Shown here: piece after piece, positions 1 to 8,297 of the stretch | Numbering within the stretch: position 1 is the first letter of the stretch | Layout: the number at the start of each line of letters is the position of its first letter | DNA from: CAVQCJ01 sp963711005 | Lineage (GTDB): Bacteria; Actinomycetota; Actinomycetes; Prado026 | Assembly: GCA_963711005.1 (NCBI GenBank) | Contig: CAVQCJ010000002.1 | Coordinates: 186,001-250,000 of the forward strand | Direction of reading: 5' to 3' | Length of the DNA stretch: 64,000 nucleotides | Translations under genes and position numbers: made by a program | The notes under the pieces: generated by a model | The model's input: the letters and a program-made list of their open reading frames with translations, nothing else | Database searches by the model: none | Told to the model about the DNA's origin: nothing

Positions 1-297
1 CAGCGCCTGCGCATGTGGTGCGGGGAGTCGGTGGATGTCGCGCACCGGGAGGGCGCGTACGCACTCTTCAGCCTCGTGGCCGCCGGCGCCGCCGCCCTGG
101 TGGACGCCGATGTGTTCCGCGTCTTCGTGCGTCGGACCGGGCTGCTGGACAGCACGCAGGTCCTGGACGCGGACCTCGGCCTGCAGGGCCGGATCGAGGG
201 TCTGTTCGCCCGGATGGCGGCGGTTCCCCGGCCGCCAGCCGGACCCCCGCTCGAGGAGATGCTGGCGCTGGTCGGCGCCGCCGCCCCCGCCCACTAG
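1..297 (+). CDS. C-terminal fragment of an unrecognised protein
   Basis: The reading frame is open from the first base and stops at 297, so only the last 98 residues are present. They are Ala/Val/Leu/Arg rich, look largely helical, and end in a Pro/Ala-rich tail. I see no catalytic motif, signal peptide or convincing membrane segment. An internal ATG at 13 is not a credible start because the frame continues upstream to the window edge. The gene is co-directional with the DUF4388-like gene at 434 and may belong to the same unit. No function can be given. Confidence 0.5.
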   Translation, partial: QRLRMWCGESVDVAHREGAYALFSLVAAGAAALVDADVFRVFVRRTGLLDSTQVLDADLGLQGRIEGLFARMAAVPRPPAGPPLEEMLALVGAAAPAH

Positions 298-433
298 CAC
301 CCCGCCTGGTACGGACCGATGGTCCACGGAGCGGTCTGAGACCGTTTCCGCCCTTCAGAACCCGGGATCCGCAGTCGACGTTACGGACGGGGGCCGGCCG
401 CGGCGTGGGCCAGCCGGCGCCCGGGAGGACGTG

Positions 434-1360
434 ATGGACCCGACCCTGTCGCTGCCGGACGTGCTCGTCGCGCTGGCGGACGTGCGCGCCACGGGCTGCC
501 TGCGCGTGGACGCCGTGCCCGGCAACGCGCTGGTGTTCCTGCGCGACGGGCAGGTCTACGCCGCGACGGTGCCCACCGAGCGCGAACCGCTGGGCGCCCG
601 CCTCGTCGCCGCCGGCATCCTCGCCGACGAGGACCTCGCCGCCGCGCTGGACGCGCAGCACGAGGAGCTGCTGGTCGCCTGGCGCCTCGGCGAGCTCGTG
701 GTGCACCTGGGGATGGCCGACCGCAGCGCCGTCGAGCGGGTCGTGGCCGCCCTGCTGCTCGAGGACCTGGACGTCCTGCTCTCCTGGCCGGTCAGTAGCG
801 CCCGGTTCCGGCCCGGCGTGCGCACCCGGCAGGACGTGTCGCCGGCTGTCACGATCCCGGCACTGCTCGACCCGGTCTGGCGCACGCTGCCGGACCCGGA
901 GCCGGCCGCCGCCACGCAGGCTCCGTTCGTCCTCGAACCCGGCGAGCCCAACCGCGTCGTCGAGTACGCGTTCGTCGGCGCAGCGATGGACGCTCTCGCA
1001 GCGGAACCGGCGACCGCGCAGGCGGTGGCGATGCTGCACCCCGAGGCGGCGGCGGAGTCCCAGGACGCGCTGCCGGAGGTCGTCGACACCGCCGACGTGC
1101 TTCGACAGATCCGTGGACTCAACCGCGCTGCCGGTGACGCGGACGAGAACGACGAGCACGACGGACCCGGCGGCGACGCGAGCACGGGGCGCGCCGAGCG
1201 CGCCGATCCCGGCCAGCGCAGCGATCCGGGTCAGCGCGGCCCGGCGACCGAGCCGGACGAACGGCAGCCTGCGCGGCTCGAGCTCAACGCGCTGGCCGAG
1301 CAGGCGCGGGTCGCGCCTGCTCCGCGGCCGCGCCGCGGGCTGTTCCGCCGCAACCGCTAG
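434..1360 (+). CDS. DUF4388/PATAN-like protein
   Basis: 308 residues from an ATG preceded by GGGAGG. Residues 1-130 have the shape of the DUF4388 (PATAN) family: a short segment ending in TGCLRV, then a stretch reading LVFLRDGQVYAA, then an ARLVAAGIL helix. This domain is found in bacterial signalling and gliding proteins and in stand-alone actinobacterial proteins. Residues 130-230 are less typical. From about residue 230 the chain is acidic, low-complexity linker (Asp/Glu/Gly/Arg), ending in a basic tail rich in Arg/Pro. No signal peptide, so it is probably cytoplasmic. A role in protein-protein signalling is inference from the family only. Confidence 0.55.
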   Translation: MDPTLSLPDVLVALADVRATGCLRVDAVPGNALVFLRDGQVYAATVPTEREPLGARLVAAGILADEDLAAALDAQHEELLVAWRLGELVVHLGMADRSAVERVVAALLLEDLDVLLSWPVSSARFRPGVRTRQDVSPAVTIPALLDPVWRTLPDPEPAAATQAPFVLEPGEPNRVVEYAFVGAAMDALAAEPATAQAVAMLHPEAAAESQDALPEVVDTADVLRQIRGLNRAAGDADENDEHDGPGGDASTGRAERADPGQRSDPGQRGPATEPDERQPARLELNALAEQARVAPAPRPRRGLFRRNR

Positions 1361-1372
1361 CCCCCCCGACGG

Positions 1373-2221
1373 TCAGTCGGGCGCGGCCGTCACGAGCACC
1401 CGCAGCGACCGGGCGACCACGTCGGCCATGGCGTCCCGCGCGGGGGCGAGGTAGCGGCGGGGGTCGACCACGCCCGGGTCCCGGTCGAGCTCGGCGCGGA
1501 CGACGGAGGTGAACGCGATGTTCAGCGCCGTCCCGATGTTGACCTTGACCATCCCGGCGCGGACGGCCCGCTGCAGCTCCTGGTCGGAGACCCCGGACGA
1601 GCCGTGCAGCACCAGCGGGACGTCGATGGCCGCCGCCAGCCGTTCGATGAGGTCGTGGTCGAGCCGGGCCGTGCGGTCGAGCATCGCGTGCGAGCTGCCG
1701 ACCGCGACGGCCAGCGCGTCGACACCGGTCGCACGGACGTAGGCCGCCGCCTCGCCGGGGTCGGTCCGCGCACCGGGCGCGTGCGCGCCGTCCTTGCCGC
1801 CCACCGCGCCCAGCTCGGACTCGACCCACAGCCCGTGCTCGTGCCCCCAGCGCGCCGCCGCCGACGTCGCCGCGACGTTCTCGTCGTAGGGCCGGGTCGA
1901 GGCGTCGTACATGACGGACCCGAAGCCGTGCCCGTCAGCGGCGTGCAGGAGATCGTCGGACTCGACGTGGTCCAGGTGCAGGGCGACCTCGGCGGACGAC
2001 GCACGGGCCACCGCGGCGCAGGCGTCGGCCAGCGGGGCGAGCCGCCCGCCGTGGAACTTCACGGCGTTCTCGCTGATCTGCATGATCACGGGCAGGCCCG
2101 CCTGTTCCGCACCGGCGGCGATCGCCTCGGCGTGCTCGAGGCAGATCGCGTTGAACGCGCCGAGGCCGTGGCCGGCCGCGCGGGCGCCGTCCACCAGCAC
2201 GGCAGTGGGCAGCAGGGTCAC
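1373..2221 (-). CDS. Class II (zinc) ketose-bisphosphate aldolase
   Basis: 282 residues, the usual length for class II fructose/tagatose-bisphosphate aldolases, which cleave a ketohexose bisphosphate into dihydroxyacetone phosphate and glyceraldehyde 3-phosphate. The LHLDH motif places the catalytic Asp84 and zinc ligand His85. His178 (in GSSHAM) and His206 (in LVLHGSSG) fit the other two zinc ligands. GSSHAM departs from the usual GxxHG of this position. The GTG start overlaps the TGA of the upstream GH4 gene (GTGA), so the two are translationally coupled. With a GH4 glycosidase, a DeoR regulator and a PfkB kinase nearby, tagatose 1,6-bisphosphate is as likely a substrate as fructose 1,6-bisphosphate. 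Sequence alone does not decide. Confidence 0.85.
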   Translation of the reverse strand: MTLLPTAVLVDGARAAGHGLGAFNAICLEHAEAIAAGAEQAGLPVIMQISENAVKFHGGRLAPLADACAAVARASSAEVALHLDHVESDDLLHAADGHGFGSVMYDASTRPYDENVAATSAAARWGHEHGLWVESELGAVGGKDGAHAPGARTDPGEAAAYVRATGVDALAVAVGSSHAMLDRTARLDHDLIERLAAAIDVPLVLHGSSGVSDQELQRAVRAGMVKVNIGTALNIAFTSVVRAELDRDPGVVDPRRYLAPARDAMADVVARSLRVLVTAAPD

Positions 2222-3543
2222 AGGGTCACCGGGGCGCGCAGCGCGTCGGGCAGCAGGTCGCCGTGGGCCTCGGTCAGTGCGTCGCACAATGCCCAGATCC
2301 GGTCGACCGACAAGGTCGCGGCCGTGTTCGGGTCGACCATCGCCGCCTGCCGCACCAGCCGTGGGTCGCCCTCGACGGCCGCCCGGACCGCGAGCTCGCC
2401 GACGCTCACGAACGAGCGGTTCAACGCGGCGCACTGCGGCGGCAGGTCGCCGACGTGCATCGGGTGCGCACCGAGCTCGTCCAGCGCGGTGGGCACCTCG
2501 ACCGCGTACCCGTCCGGCAGGTTGGTGATCAGACCCAGGTTCGGGACGTTCGCGAAGATCGTCCGTGGCGTCCCCGTCTCGAGCGAGTGGATCACCTGCG
2601 GCGCGTACTCGGTGCTGTCCCGGTCGATCTCCAGCCGCTGCCCCGCGCGCAGGCTGTCCCGGACCCGGACGTACTCGGCGAGGTTCTCCTCGCTGATCCG
2701 GACGTAGTCGCCGACCGGGATGCGCAGCCGCTCGACCTCCGCGTCGTCGTGCAGGTACCACGGCACGTACTCGCTGGAGTGCTCGCTGGTCTCGGTCGGG
2801 TAGTACCCGAGCCGGCGGTACATGTCGACCCGCACCCGCCGGCGCAGCTGGGGGTCGGCGGCGATCCGTTCGTCCAGCAACGGGTACAGGCTCCGGCCGT
2901 CCCGCTCCCAGCGCAGCACCCAGGCCTGGTGGTTGACGCCGGCCGACCAGTAGGACACCTCGTCGAACGGGACGTCGACGACCTCGCACAGGCCCCGCAC
3001 CGTCCAGTAGACGGAGTGGCACAGGCCGAGCACCTTGAGCCGCGGTGCCACCGCGTGCAGGTACGCCACGTTCATCGCCATCGGGTTGGTGTAGTTGAGC
3101 AGCCACGCGTCCGGGCAGACCTCGAGCATGTCCCGGGCGATCGCGTCGAGGACCGGGAAGGTGCGCAGCCCGCGGAAGATGCCGCCGACCCCGATCGTGT
3201 CGCCGATCGTCTGGCGCAGCCCGAACGACGCCGGCACCTCGATGTCCCGGACGGTGGCCGCGTGCATGCCGACCTGGATCGAGTTCACGACGTAGGAGGC
3301 ACCGTCGAGAGCCCGGCGCCGGTCGGCCGAAGCCACGATCTGCGGCTTGACGCCGAGCTGGTCGGCGGTGGCGGCGGCGATTGCCTCGGCGGTCTGGAGC
3401 CGCTCCGGGTCGATGTCGTGGAGCACGAGCCGCACGTCGGCCAGCTCGGCGAAGCCGAGGATGTCGCCGAGCAGCTCGCGGGTGAACACGACGCTGCCCG
3501 CTCCGAGGAACGTGATCGTGGCCGGTGCGCGTCCGGGACTCAT
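2218..3543 (-). CDS. GH4 family NAD/Mn-dependent glycosidase (MelA-like)
   Basis: 441 residues, typical for glycoside hydrolase family 4, which cleaves alpha- or beta-glycosides by an NAD-dependent oxidation-elimination mechanism with Mn2+. The N-terminal Rossmann motif FLGAGS (residues 12-17) binds NAD. The metal-site Cys175-His176 (LCHSV) and Asn204-His205 (GVNHQAW) are present, as is TNPM at 152-155. Cys-His-Ser at this site resembles the alpha-galactosidase/galacturonidase branch (CHS) rather than 6-phospho-glucosidases (CNxP). It starts at ATG 3543, is divergent from the DeoR regulator, and is coupled by a 4-base overlap to the aldolase. It acts in the cytoplasm (no signal peptide) on an imported galactoside-like substrate. 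The exact substrate is inference. Confidence 0.85.
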   Translation of the reverse strand: MSPGRAPATITFLGAGSVVFTRELLGDILGFAELADVRLVLHDIDPERLQTAEAIAAATADQLGVKPQIVASADRRRALDGASYVVNSIQVGMHAATVRDIEVPASFGLRQTIGDTIGVGGIFRGLRTFPVLDAIARDMLEVCPDAWLLNYTNPMAMNVAYLHAVAPRLKVLGLCHSVYWTVRGLCEVVDVPFDEVSYWSAGVNHQAWVLRWERDGRSLYPLLDERIAADPQLRRRVRVDMYRRLGYYPTETSEHSSEYVPWYLHDDAEVERLRIPVGDYVRISEENLAEYVRVRDSLRAGQRLEIDRDSTEYAPQVIHSLETGTPRTIFANVPNLGLITNLPDGYAVEVPTALDELGAHPMHVGDLPPQCAALNRSFVSVGELAVRAAVEGDPRLVRQAAMVDPNTAATLSVDRIWALCDALTEAHGDLLPDALRAPVTL

Positions 3544-3663
3544 GGCTGAAGTGTTGCGTCTGGCTGGCCAAACGCTCAAGAACGTACGAGAATGTGTGCA
3601 AAGTGAACGTCCGGAGGTGAGCGATCCGCTGGCCTCCGAGGGACCGCCGGAGGAAGCAGCCCC
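3544..3663. promoter_or_regulatory. Divergent promoter region of GH4/aldolase and deoR-type gene
   Basis: These 120 bases separate the divergent GH4 and DeoR genes and are the only sensible place for both promoters. Reading toward GH4, the sequence ACGTTC occurs twice, about 20 bases apart. It could be part of a DeoR operator. I could not pick clear -35/-10 boxes. A GGAGGA ribosome site lies at about 3649-3655, in front of the GTG of the regulator. Confidence 0.4.
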
Positions 3664-4446
3664 GTGGCACGTGTCTCGCTGCGCCGAGCCGACCGGGTCT
3701 CGGCGATCCTCGAGAGGCTGGCGGCCGAGCACTCGCTCAACGCCGCCGACCTGGCCGAGGAGTTCGGCGTCTCGTCGGCGACGCTGCGCCGCGACCTGCA
3801 GATGCTCGAGGACCAGAAGCTGCTCTCGCGCACGCACGGCGGGGCGCTGGCGCAAGACGTCGCCTACGAGCTCCCGGTCCGCTACCGAGGCGGTCGCAAC
3901 CGGGACCAGAAGCGCAGGATCGCGGCCGCCGCCGCCGCGCTGCTGCCCAAGGGTCCGCTGACGATGGGGCTGACCGGGGGCACCACGACCAGCGAGGTCG
4001 CCAGGATCATCGCCGACCGGGTCGACCTGACGATCATCACCAACGCGCTCAACGTGGCCACCGAGCTCGCGCTGCGGCCGCGACTGAAGATCATCGTGAC
4101 CGGTGGGGTGAGCCGGCCGCAGTCGTACGAGCTCGTCGGGCCCCTCGCCGACCAGACACTGACCGGTCTGCACATGGAGGTCGCCGTCGTCGGGGTCGAC
4201 GGCATCAGCGCCGACGCGGGGTTGACGACGCACGACGAGGTCGAGGCGCACACCAACCGCGCGATGATCGCGCGCGCCTCGCGGGTCATCGTGGTGGCCG
4301 ACGGGTCGAAGGTCGGCCGCGTCCTGCTGGCCCGCATCTGCCCCACGTCGGCGGTGCACGAGCTGATCACCGACGGTTCCGCCGACCCCGAGGCGCTGGA
4401 CGCGCTGCGCGCCAGCGGGATCGGCGTCCACGTCGTTGACGGATGA
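3664..4446 (+). CDS. DeoR-family sugar regulator
   Basis: 260 residues, GTG start with GGAGGA upstream. Residues 10-60 are a DeoR winged helix-turn-helix (ADLAEEFGVSSATLRRDL, then LLSRTHGGA). The rest is the DeoR-C sugar-phosphate sensor domain, with GLTGGTTTSEVA, TIITNALNVA and VTGGVSR motifs and a late ADGSKVG segment. The family represses sugar catabolic operons and is released by a phosphorylated sugar. It is transcribed divergently from GH4-aldolase, the standard arrangement for a local repressor, so that operon is its probable target. AgaR/GatR-like regulators belong to this family, which fits a galactose or galactosamine effector, but this is inference. Confidence 0.88.
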   Translation: MARVSLRRADRVSAILERLAAEHSLNAADLAEEFGVSSATLRRDLQMLEDQKLLSRTHGGALAQDVAYELPVRYRGGRNRDQKRRIAAAAAALLPKGPLTMGLTGGTTTSEVARIIADRVDLTIITNALNVATELALRPRLKIIVTGGVSRPQSYELVGPLADQTLTGLHMEVAVVGVDGISADAGLTTHDEVEAHTNRAMIARASRVIVVADGSKVGRVLLARICPTSAVHELITDGSADPEALDALRASGIGVHVVDG

Positions 4447-4562
4447 CGAAGACGTGCAACTCACGATGTCCACGTGCCGCAAGACGCTCGACGCGCCGGG
4501 CCGCAGGGGGTAGACCTCGCCCCGAGTGACGCACTGCGTCGCGGCACCGGTGGAGGTCGTCG

Positions 4563-5453
4563 ATGTCACCTGCCCGAACGGTCCGCCGGCTTGCCGCCGG
4601 CGTCGCCGCAGCCCTCGCGGTCGCCTTGACGCTCGTGCCGTCCGCCTCGGCCGCACCGGCAGCAGTCCCAGCGCACGCAGCACCCCCGGCCCCGGTCCCG
4701 GTGCCGTGCCATCACTGCTGGCACCCCGCGCTCAGGACCAGCTGGGACTGGGTGCTGTCCACGGTGCCGAAGGCGCCGTTCCGTGCGGTCTCCATGTACG
4801 ACATCGACGGCTTCGACACCACGGCCGCCGACGTCGCCTCGCTGCACGCGCACGGCATCAAGGTGGTCTGCTACCTGAGTGCCGGCACGTGGGAGAACTG
4901 GCGGCCGGACGCCGCCTCATTCCCGGCCAGGCTCCTCGGGAAGGGCAACGGCTGGCCGGGCGAGAAGTGGCTGGACGTCCGTGAGATCCAGAAGGCCGAC
5001 AGCAAGCTGCGCGCGATCATGGATCGGCGCCTGGACATGTGCAGGCGGAAGGGGTTCGACGCGGTCGAGCTGGACAACGTCGACGGCTACAGCAACAGGA
5101 CCGGGTTCGCCCTCACCCCGGCCGACCAGGTCTTCTACGACGCCACCCTGGCGAACGACTCGCACCATCGAGGGCTGAGCGTCCTGCAGAAGAACGACAT
5201 CGAGCAGATCCCCACGCTCCTGCCGTACTTCGACGCTGCGCTCAACGAGCAGTGCAACCAGTACCAGGAGTGCACGACCGCGCAGAACGGCTCCTTCGGG
5301 CTCGACCAGTACGTGCGGGCGGGCAAGGCGGTCTTCCAGGCCGAGTACTCCCTCCCGACCGCCAAGTTCTGCCGCGCCGACAACCGCCACGACTTCAACG
5401 GCGTGAAGTTCGACCTCAACCTCGACGGCGCGGTCTTCAAGCCCTGCCGCTAG
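4563..5453 (+). CDS. Secreted GH114 endo-alpha-1,4-polygalactosaminidase-like hydrolase
   Basis: 296 residues with a cleavable signal peptide (basic start, hydrophobic 12-28, cut near SASAA). The mature part follows the GH114 TIM-barrel pattern: YDIDGFDT, VCYLSAGTWENWRPD, GWPGEKWLDVRE, DAVELDNVDGY, LKND-like QKNDIEQ and LNEQC. Asp and Glu residues in the DIDGFD and VELDNVDGY strands are the probable catalytic acids. Family members hydrolyse polygalactosamine-type exopolysaccharide outside the cell. Four or more cysteines (CHHC, MC, EQC, QEC) could form disulfides. GGAGGT precedes the ATG. The 3' end overlaps the convergent PfkB gene by 17 bases. Confidence 0.83.
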   Translation: MSPARTVRRLAAGVAAALAVALTLVPSASAAPAAVPAHAAPPAPVPVPCHHCWHPALRTSWDWVLSTVPKAPFRAVSMYDIDGFDTTAADVASLHAHGIKVVCYLSAGTWENWRPDAASFPARLLGKGNGWPGEKWLDVREIQKADSKLRAIMDRRLDMCRRKGFDAVELDNVDGYSNRTGFALTPADQVFYDATLANDSHHRGLSVLQKNDIEQIPTLLPYFDAALNEQCNQYQECTTAQNGSFGLDQYVRAGKAVFQAEYSLPTAKFCRADNRHDFNGVKFDLNLDGAVFKPCR

Positions 5454-6387
5454 AACCCTGCCGCCAGCAGCCCACCTCGGCGAGCTCGTCCGGGGTGGCC
5501 TGGGCCGCCGTCCCGCCGGCGGCTCGGGTCGACAGCGAACCGCAGGCTACGGCACGTTCCAGGCACTTCTGGGGCGACCGACCTTCCACCAGCGCGCTGA
5601 CGAAGCCGGCGTCGAAAGAGTCGCCGGCCCCGGTCGTGTCGACGACATCCACCGCGATCCCGGGGGCGGTCAACCGCAACCCGTCGGCGGTCCAGAGCAC
5701 GCCGCCCTCGGCACCGTCCTTGAGCGCCACCGCGCACCCCACCGCCGTCACACGCGCCGCAGCCGCGTCCACGTCCGGCTCGCCGGTCAGCGCCGCGAGC
5801 TCGACGGCGTTCGGCAGCAGCGTGCCGACATGAGGCAGCACCCGCTCGACGCCGGACCACTGCTCGGCCGGGTCCCAGTTCGTGTCCAGCGACGTCGTGA
5901 GCCCCAGCTCTCGTGCGTGCCGGAAGATCCCCGCGAGGTCGGGCGCGAGCATCGGCAGCAGGAAGTACGAGGCCGCGTGCACGTGCCGCAACGACGGGAG
6001 CCGGTCCAGGTCCGGGACGGCCGCCACGGTCGTGGTGCTCAACGCACCAGGGTGGGTGAGGATCGCCCGGTCGCCGGCCGAGATCACCACGGTCAGCGCC
6101 GTCGGCTGCACCGGGTCGGTGCCGAGCCACCGGGTGTCCACACCCCGCTCTTCCAGCGCCGTCCGGACGAAGCCACCCATCACGTCGTCCCCCACCAGGC
6201 CGACGATCGCCGTCGGCACACCAAGCCGGGCGAGCCCGCAGGCCATGATTGCGGCCGATCCGCCCAGCACGAGGTCGGCTGCGTCCAGCAGGCGCTCGGC
6301 CTGACCGAACGTCGGCCCGCTGTAGCCGCGCAGGACCAGGTCGGGGTTCGTGTCGCCGATGACGAGCACGACCGGATCGATGGCCAC
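5437..6387 (-). CDS. PfkB-family carbohydrate kinase
   Basis: 316 residues, GTG start with AGGGAG nine bases upstream. PfkB signature 2 is intact at 250-262 (DTTGAGDSFDAGF), with Asp257 as the catalytic base and GAGD as the anion hole. Signature 1 is near residues 40-52 (LGGSAAIMACGLARLG). The family phosphorylates sugars or nucleosides (fructose, ribose, tagatose 6-phosphate, ketodeoxygluconate and others). Specificity cannot be read from sequence. Placement next to the GH114/GH4/aldolase genes suggests a sugar kinase feeding the aldolase, but it is convergent with GH114 and not in the same operon. An ATP-dependent cytoplasmic enzyme. Confidence 0.8.
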   Translation of the reverse strand: MAIDPVVLVIGDTNPDLVLRGYSGPTFGQAERLLDAADLVLGGSAAIMACGLARLGVPTAIVGLVGDDVMGGFVRTALEERGVDTRWLGTDPVQPTALTVVISAGDRAILTHPGALSTTTVAAVPDLDRLPSLRHVHAASYFLLPMLAPDLAGIFRHARELGLTTSLDTNWDPAEQWSGVERVLPHVGTLLPNAVELAALTGEPDVDAAAARVTAVGCAVALKDGAEGGVLWTADGLRLTAPGIAVDVVDTTGAGDSFDAGFVSALVEGRSPQKCLERAVACGSLSTRAAGGTAAQATPDELAEVGCWRQGSSGRA

Positions 6388-6540
6388 GGGACTCCCTGCG
6401 GGACGCTCAGCTCGCCATGAGCGAAAGTGACTGATTCACCTGGGTTCGCAACGATAACGCTCGACGGAAACGTACGAGCACCGTCGTTCGTCCTCACCAG
6501 CGACAAGTCCGTCACCGTACGGACCCGCCGGAGGGATCCC

Positions 6541-7125
6541 ATGTCCGCTGTCTCCCCAGCCCTGTCCCGCCACCACCACCCCGCCACCGTCGGTGTGTCG
6601 ACTGCGTTCGCGACGGCCGCCTGTCTGCTGCTGGCCGCCTGCGGCTCCTCGACCTCCGGGGGTGCGTCGGTGACGGCGACGTCCACCGCGGCCTCCACCG
6701 GCACCAGCCCGGCCGCGACCGGGACCGCCGTCGGCACCGTCGCGGTGCTCCCAAGCTCGTGCACCGGCATCCCCCTCACGCTCATCGGCGCCGACATCGG
6801 CGGGGTTGCCGTGACCCGCTCCCTGGGCAAGCCGCCGTCGTTGTCCTGCGAGTTCGCCAACGCCGGAGCCACGCACATCGTCGTCGTCAACCTCGGTGCC
6901 GGGGGCGCGGCCCAGTTCGCCGTGCTCAAGGCCGCGTCCGCAGGCGGCGGGCGGACGATCACGCCGATCTCCGGTCTGGGCAGCTCGGCGTTCGAGATCT
7001 CCAAGGCCGGCGTCGTCCGCGGAGTGGACGCGCTCAGCGCGCGGAACGTCGTGGTCTCCGTGTCGGCAGACCAGCCACTGTCGAAGACCGAGGCGATCGT
7101 CCAACAGCTCGTCAGCCTGTACTAG
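6541..7125 (+). CDS. Putative lipoprotein of unknown function
   Basis: 194 residues. The N-terminus has a signal sequence ending in a lipobox, LLAAC followed by GSS, so Cys at about residue 34 should be lipidated and the protein held at the outer face of the membrane. A Ser/Thr/Ala/Gly linker follows to about residue 68. The C-terminal 125 residues form a small soluble domain with two cysteines (SSC, LSC) and a VVVNLGAGG strand, similar in build to DUF3558-like actinobacterial lipoproteins. That comparison is tentative. The ATG follows GGAGGG at close spacing. Monocistronic, convergent with the GNAT gene. Confidence 0.6.
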   Translation: MSAVSPALSRHHHPATVGVSTAFATAACLLLAACGSSTSGGASVTATSTAASTGTSPAATGTAVGTVAVLPSSCTGIPLTLIGADIGGVAVTRSLGKPPSLSCEFANAGATHIVVVNLGAGGAAQFAVLKAASAGGGRTITPISGLGSSAFEISKAGVVRGVDALSARNVVVSVSADQPLSKTEAIVQQLVSLY

Positions 7126-7146
7126 CGGGCGCGCAGTCACGTGCAG

Positions 7147-7680
7147 TCAGGCGCGGCGTTCCCAGATCACCATGACGCCGCTCTGCTCGCTCGTCTGCCG
7201 CTCGACCTCCTCACGACCGACCTCGGTGAACCCGGCGCGGAACGCCACCCGCCCGGAGGCCGGGTTGGCGGCGTCGTGCTTGATCACCACGCGGTCGATC
7301 CCCGGCACCCGCAGTCCGGCCTCCGCCAGGACAGTGGCGGCCGCGGTGGCGTACCCGCGACCGGTGTGTGCGCTGTGCACCCAGTACCCGATCTCCAGGA
7401 CGCCCGGCCCCATCCGCGTCATCAGACCGCACGAGCCGACCACGACGCCGGCCCCGTCGAGCATGCCGTAGTTCCAGGTCTGCCCCGTGTCCCACTCGGC
7501 CACTGACCGCTCGAGGTACTCGCGGGTCTGCTCCAGCCCGTGGTCGTCGGTGGCCCAGGGCATGAACCGCTGCAGCTCGGGCAGCGACTCGTTGATCGCC
7601 GCATCGAGCTGCTCATCCCGGTCGGTGCTCCAGCGGCGCAGGGTGATCGGCCCGGCACGCAGCACCTGCGCCTGTTCCAT
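7147..7680 (-). CDS. GNAT acetyltransferase, RimJ/RimL type
   Basis: 177 residues. It has the RimJ/RimL-like order: RAGPITLRRW start, WNYGMLDGAGVVVGSCGL strand, EIGYWVHSAHTGRGYAT (acetyl-CoA loop, here HTGRGYA for the Q/RxxGxG/A motif), then VVIKHDAANPASGRVAFRAGF. The family transfers acetyl from acetyl-CoA to protein N-termini or small amines. The substrate is unknown. It stands alone between convergent and co-directional neighbours and starts at an ATG. Confidence 0.85.
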   Translation of the reverse strand: MEQAQVLRAGPITLRRWSTDRDEQLDAAINESLPELQRFMPWATDDHGLEQTREYLERSVAEWDTGQTWNYGMLDGAGVVVGSCGLMTRMGPGVLEIGYWVHSAHTGRGYATAAATVLAEAGLRVPGIDRVVIKHDAANPASGRVAFRAGFTEVGREEVERQTSEQSGVMVIWERRA

Positions 7681-7757
7681 CCGCGGATACTCCCGACCCG
7701 CGCACCCCAGGGCAACCCGAATCGTGCGCGCACGTCGCGACCGTCACAAGCGCAGGA

Positions 7758-8165
7758 TCAGTCCCCGATGTCGGAGGTGGGACCGGAGAGCCCCATCAGC
7801 ACCCCGCCGGGCGCACGGACCATGGCAAGACACACACCGTCCATGACCGCGGTCGGCGCGGTGACGGACGTGGCACCGGCCGCGATCGCCGCGTCGTACG
7901 CCACCTGGGCGTCCTCGACGTGCACGGTGGGCGTCGAGCCGGGTGACTCGCCCGGCCCGGTGCCCCGGATGCCGCCGCCGCCCTGCTCTGAGTAGGCGAA
8001 GATGTGGTAGTCGCCATCCGGAGTGGGGAACGGCGGCTGGAAAGTCCAGCCGAAGACCGTGGCGCACCAGTCGCGGGTCGCGGCGGGGTCGCTGCTCGCC
8101 AGGTCGGTGTGCGTGATCCACCCGTACAACCCGCGCGTGAACTCGTGACTTCGTTCGTCCGACAT
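7758..8165 (-). CDS. VOC (glyoxalase-like) protein
   Basis: 135 residues, one vicinal-oxygen-chelate fold. The motif order is GWITHTDLASSDPAATRDWCATVFGW, then VHVEDAQVAYDAAIAAGA and a terminal VRAPGGVLMGL strand. Such single-domain proteins are common in actinobacteria as resistance or metabolic enzymes of unassigned substrate. Metal ligands are not fully conserved: His in ITHTD is present but the terminal Glu is replaced. Divergent from the ArsR/SRPBCC operon across about 120 bases. Confidence 0.75.
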   Translation of the reverse strand: MSDERSHEFTRGLYGWITHTDLASSDPAATRDWCATVFGWTFQPPFPTPDGDYHIFAYSEQGGGGIRGTGPGESPGSTPTVHVEDAQVAYDAAIAAGATSVTAPTAVMDGVCLAMVRAPGGVLMGLSGPTSDIGD

Positions 8166-8249
8166 GGCACCTCCGAGTTCGTGTTCCACCCAGCGTGGCA
8201 CCGTGCGAGCGAGTCCGGCGCTCATCGACGGAGGTACAGCACGTCGGTC

Positions 8250-8277
8250 TTGACTTTGGCCACGAGACGCGTAATCT
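8250..8277 (+). promoter_or_regulatory. Leaderless promoter of the ArsR-SRPBCC operon
   Basis: TTGACT (8250-8255), a 16-base spacer, then TAATCT (8272-8277). Transcription would begin 7-9 bases further on, at or next to the A of the ATG at 8286, giving a leaderless message. No Shine-Dalgarno sequence is present upstream of that ATG, which agrees with leaderless translation. Confidence 0.6.
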
Positions 8278-8297
8278 ACAACCTTATGGTTGTAGAT
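8274..8297. promoter_or_regulatory. Perfect inverted-repeat operator of ArsR-type regulator
   Basis: The arms ATCTACAACC (8274-8283) and GGTTGTAGAT (8288-8297) are exact complements around TTAT. The palindrome covers the -10 box, the predicted transcription start and the first codons of the downstream ArsR-family gene. A dimer bound here would block its own transcription, the classic autoregulatory layout of ArsR repressors. Confidence 0.7.
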
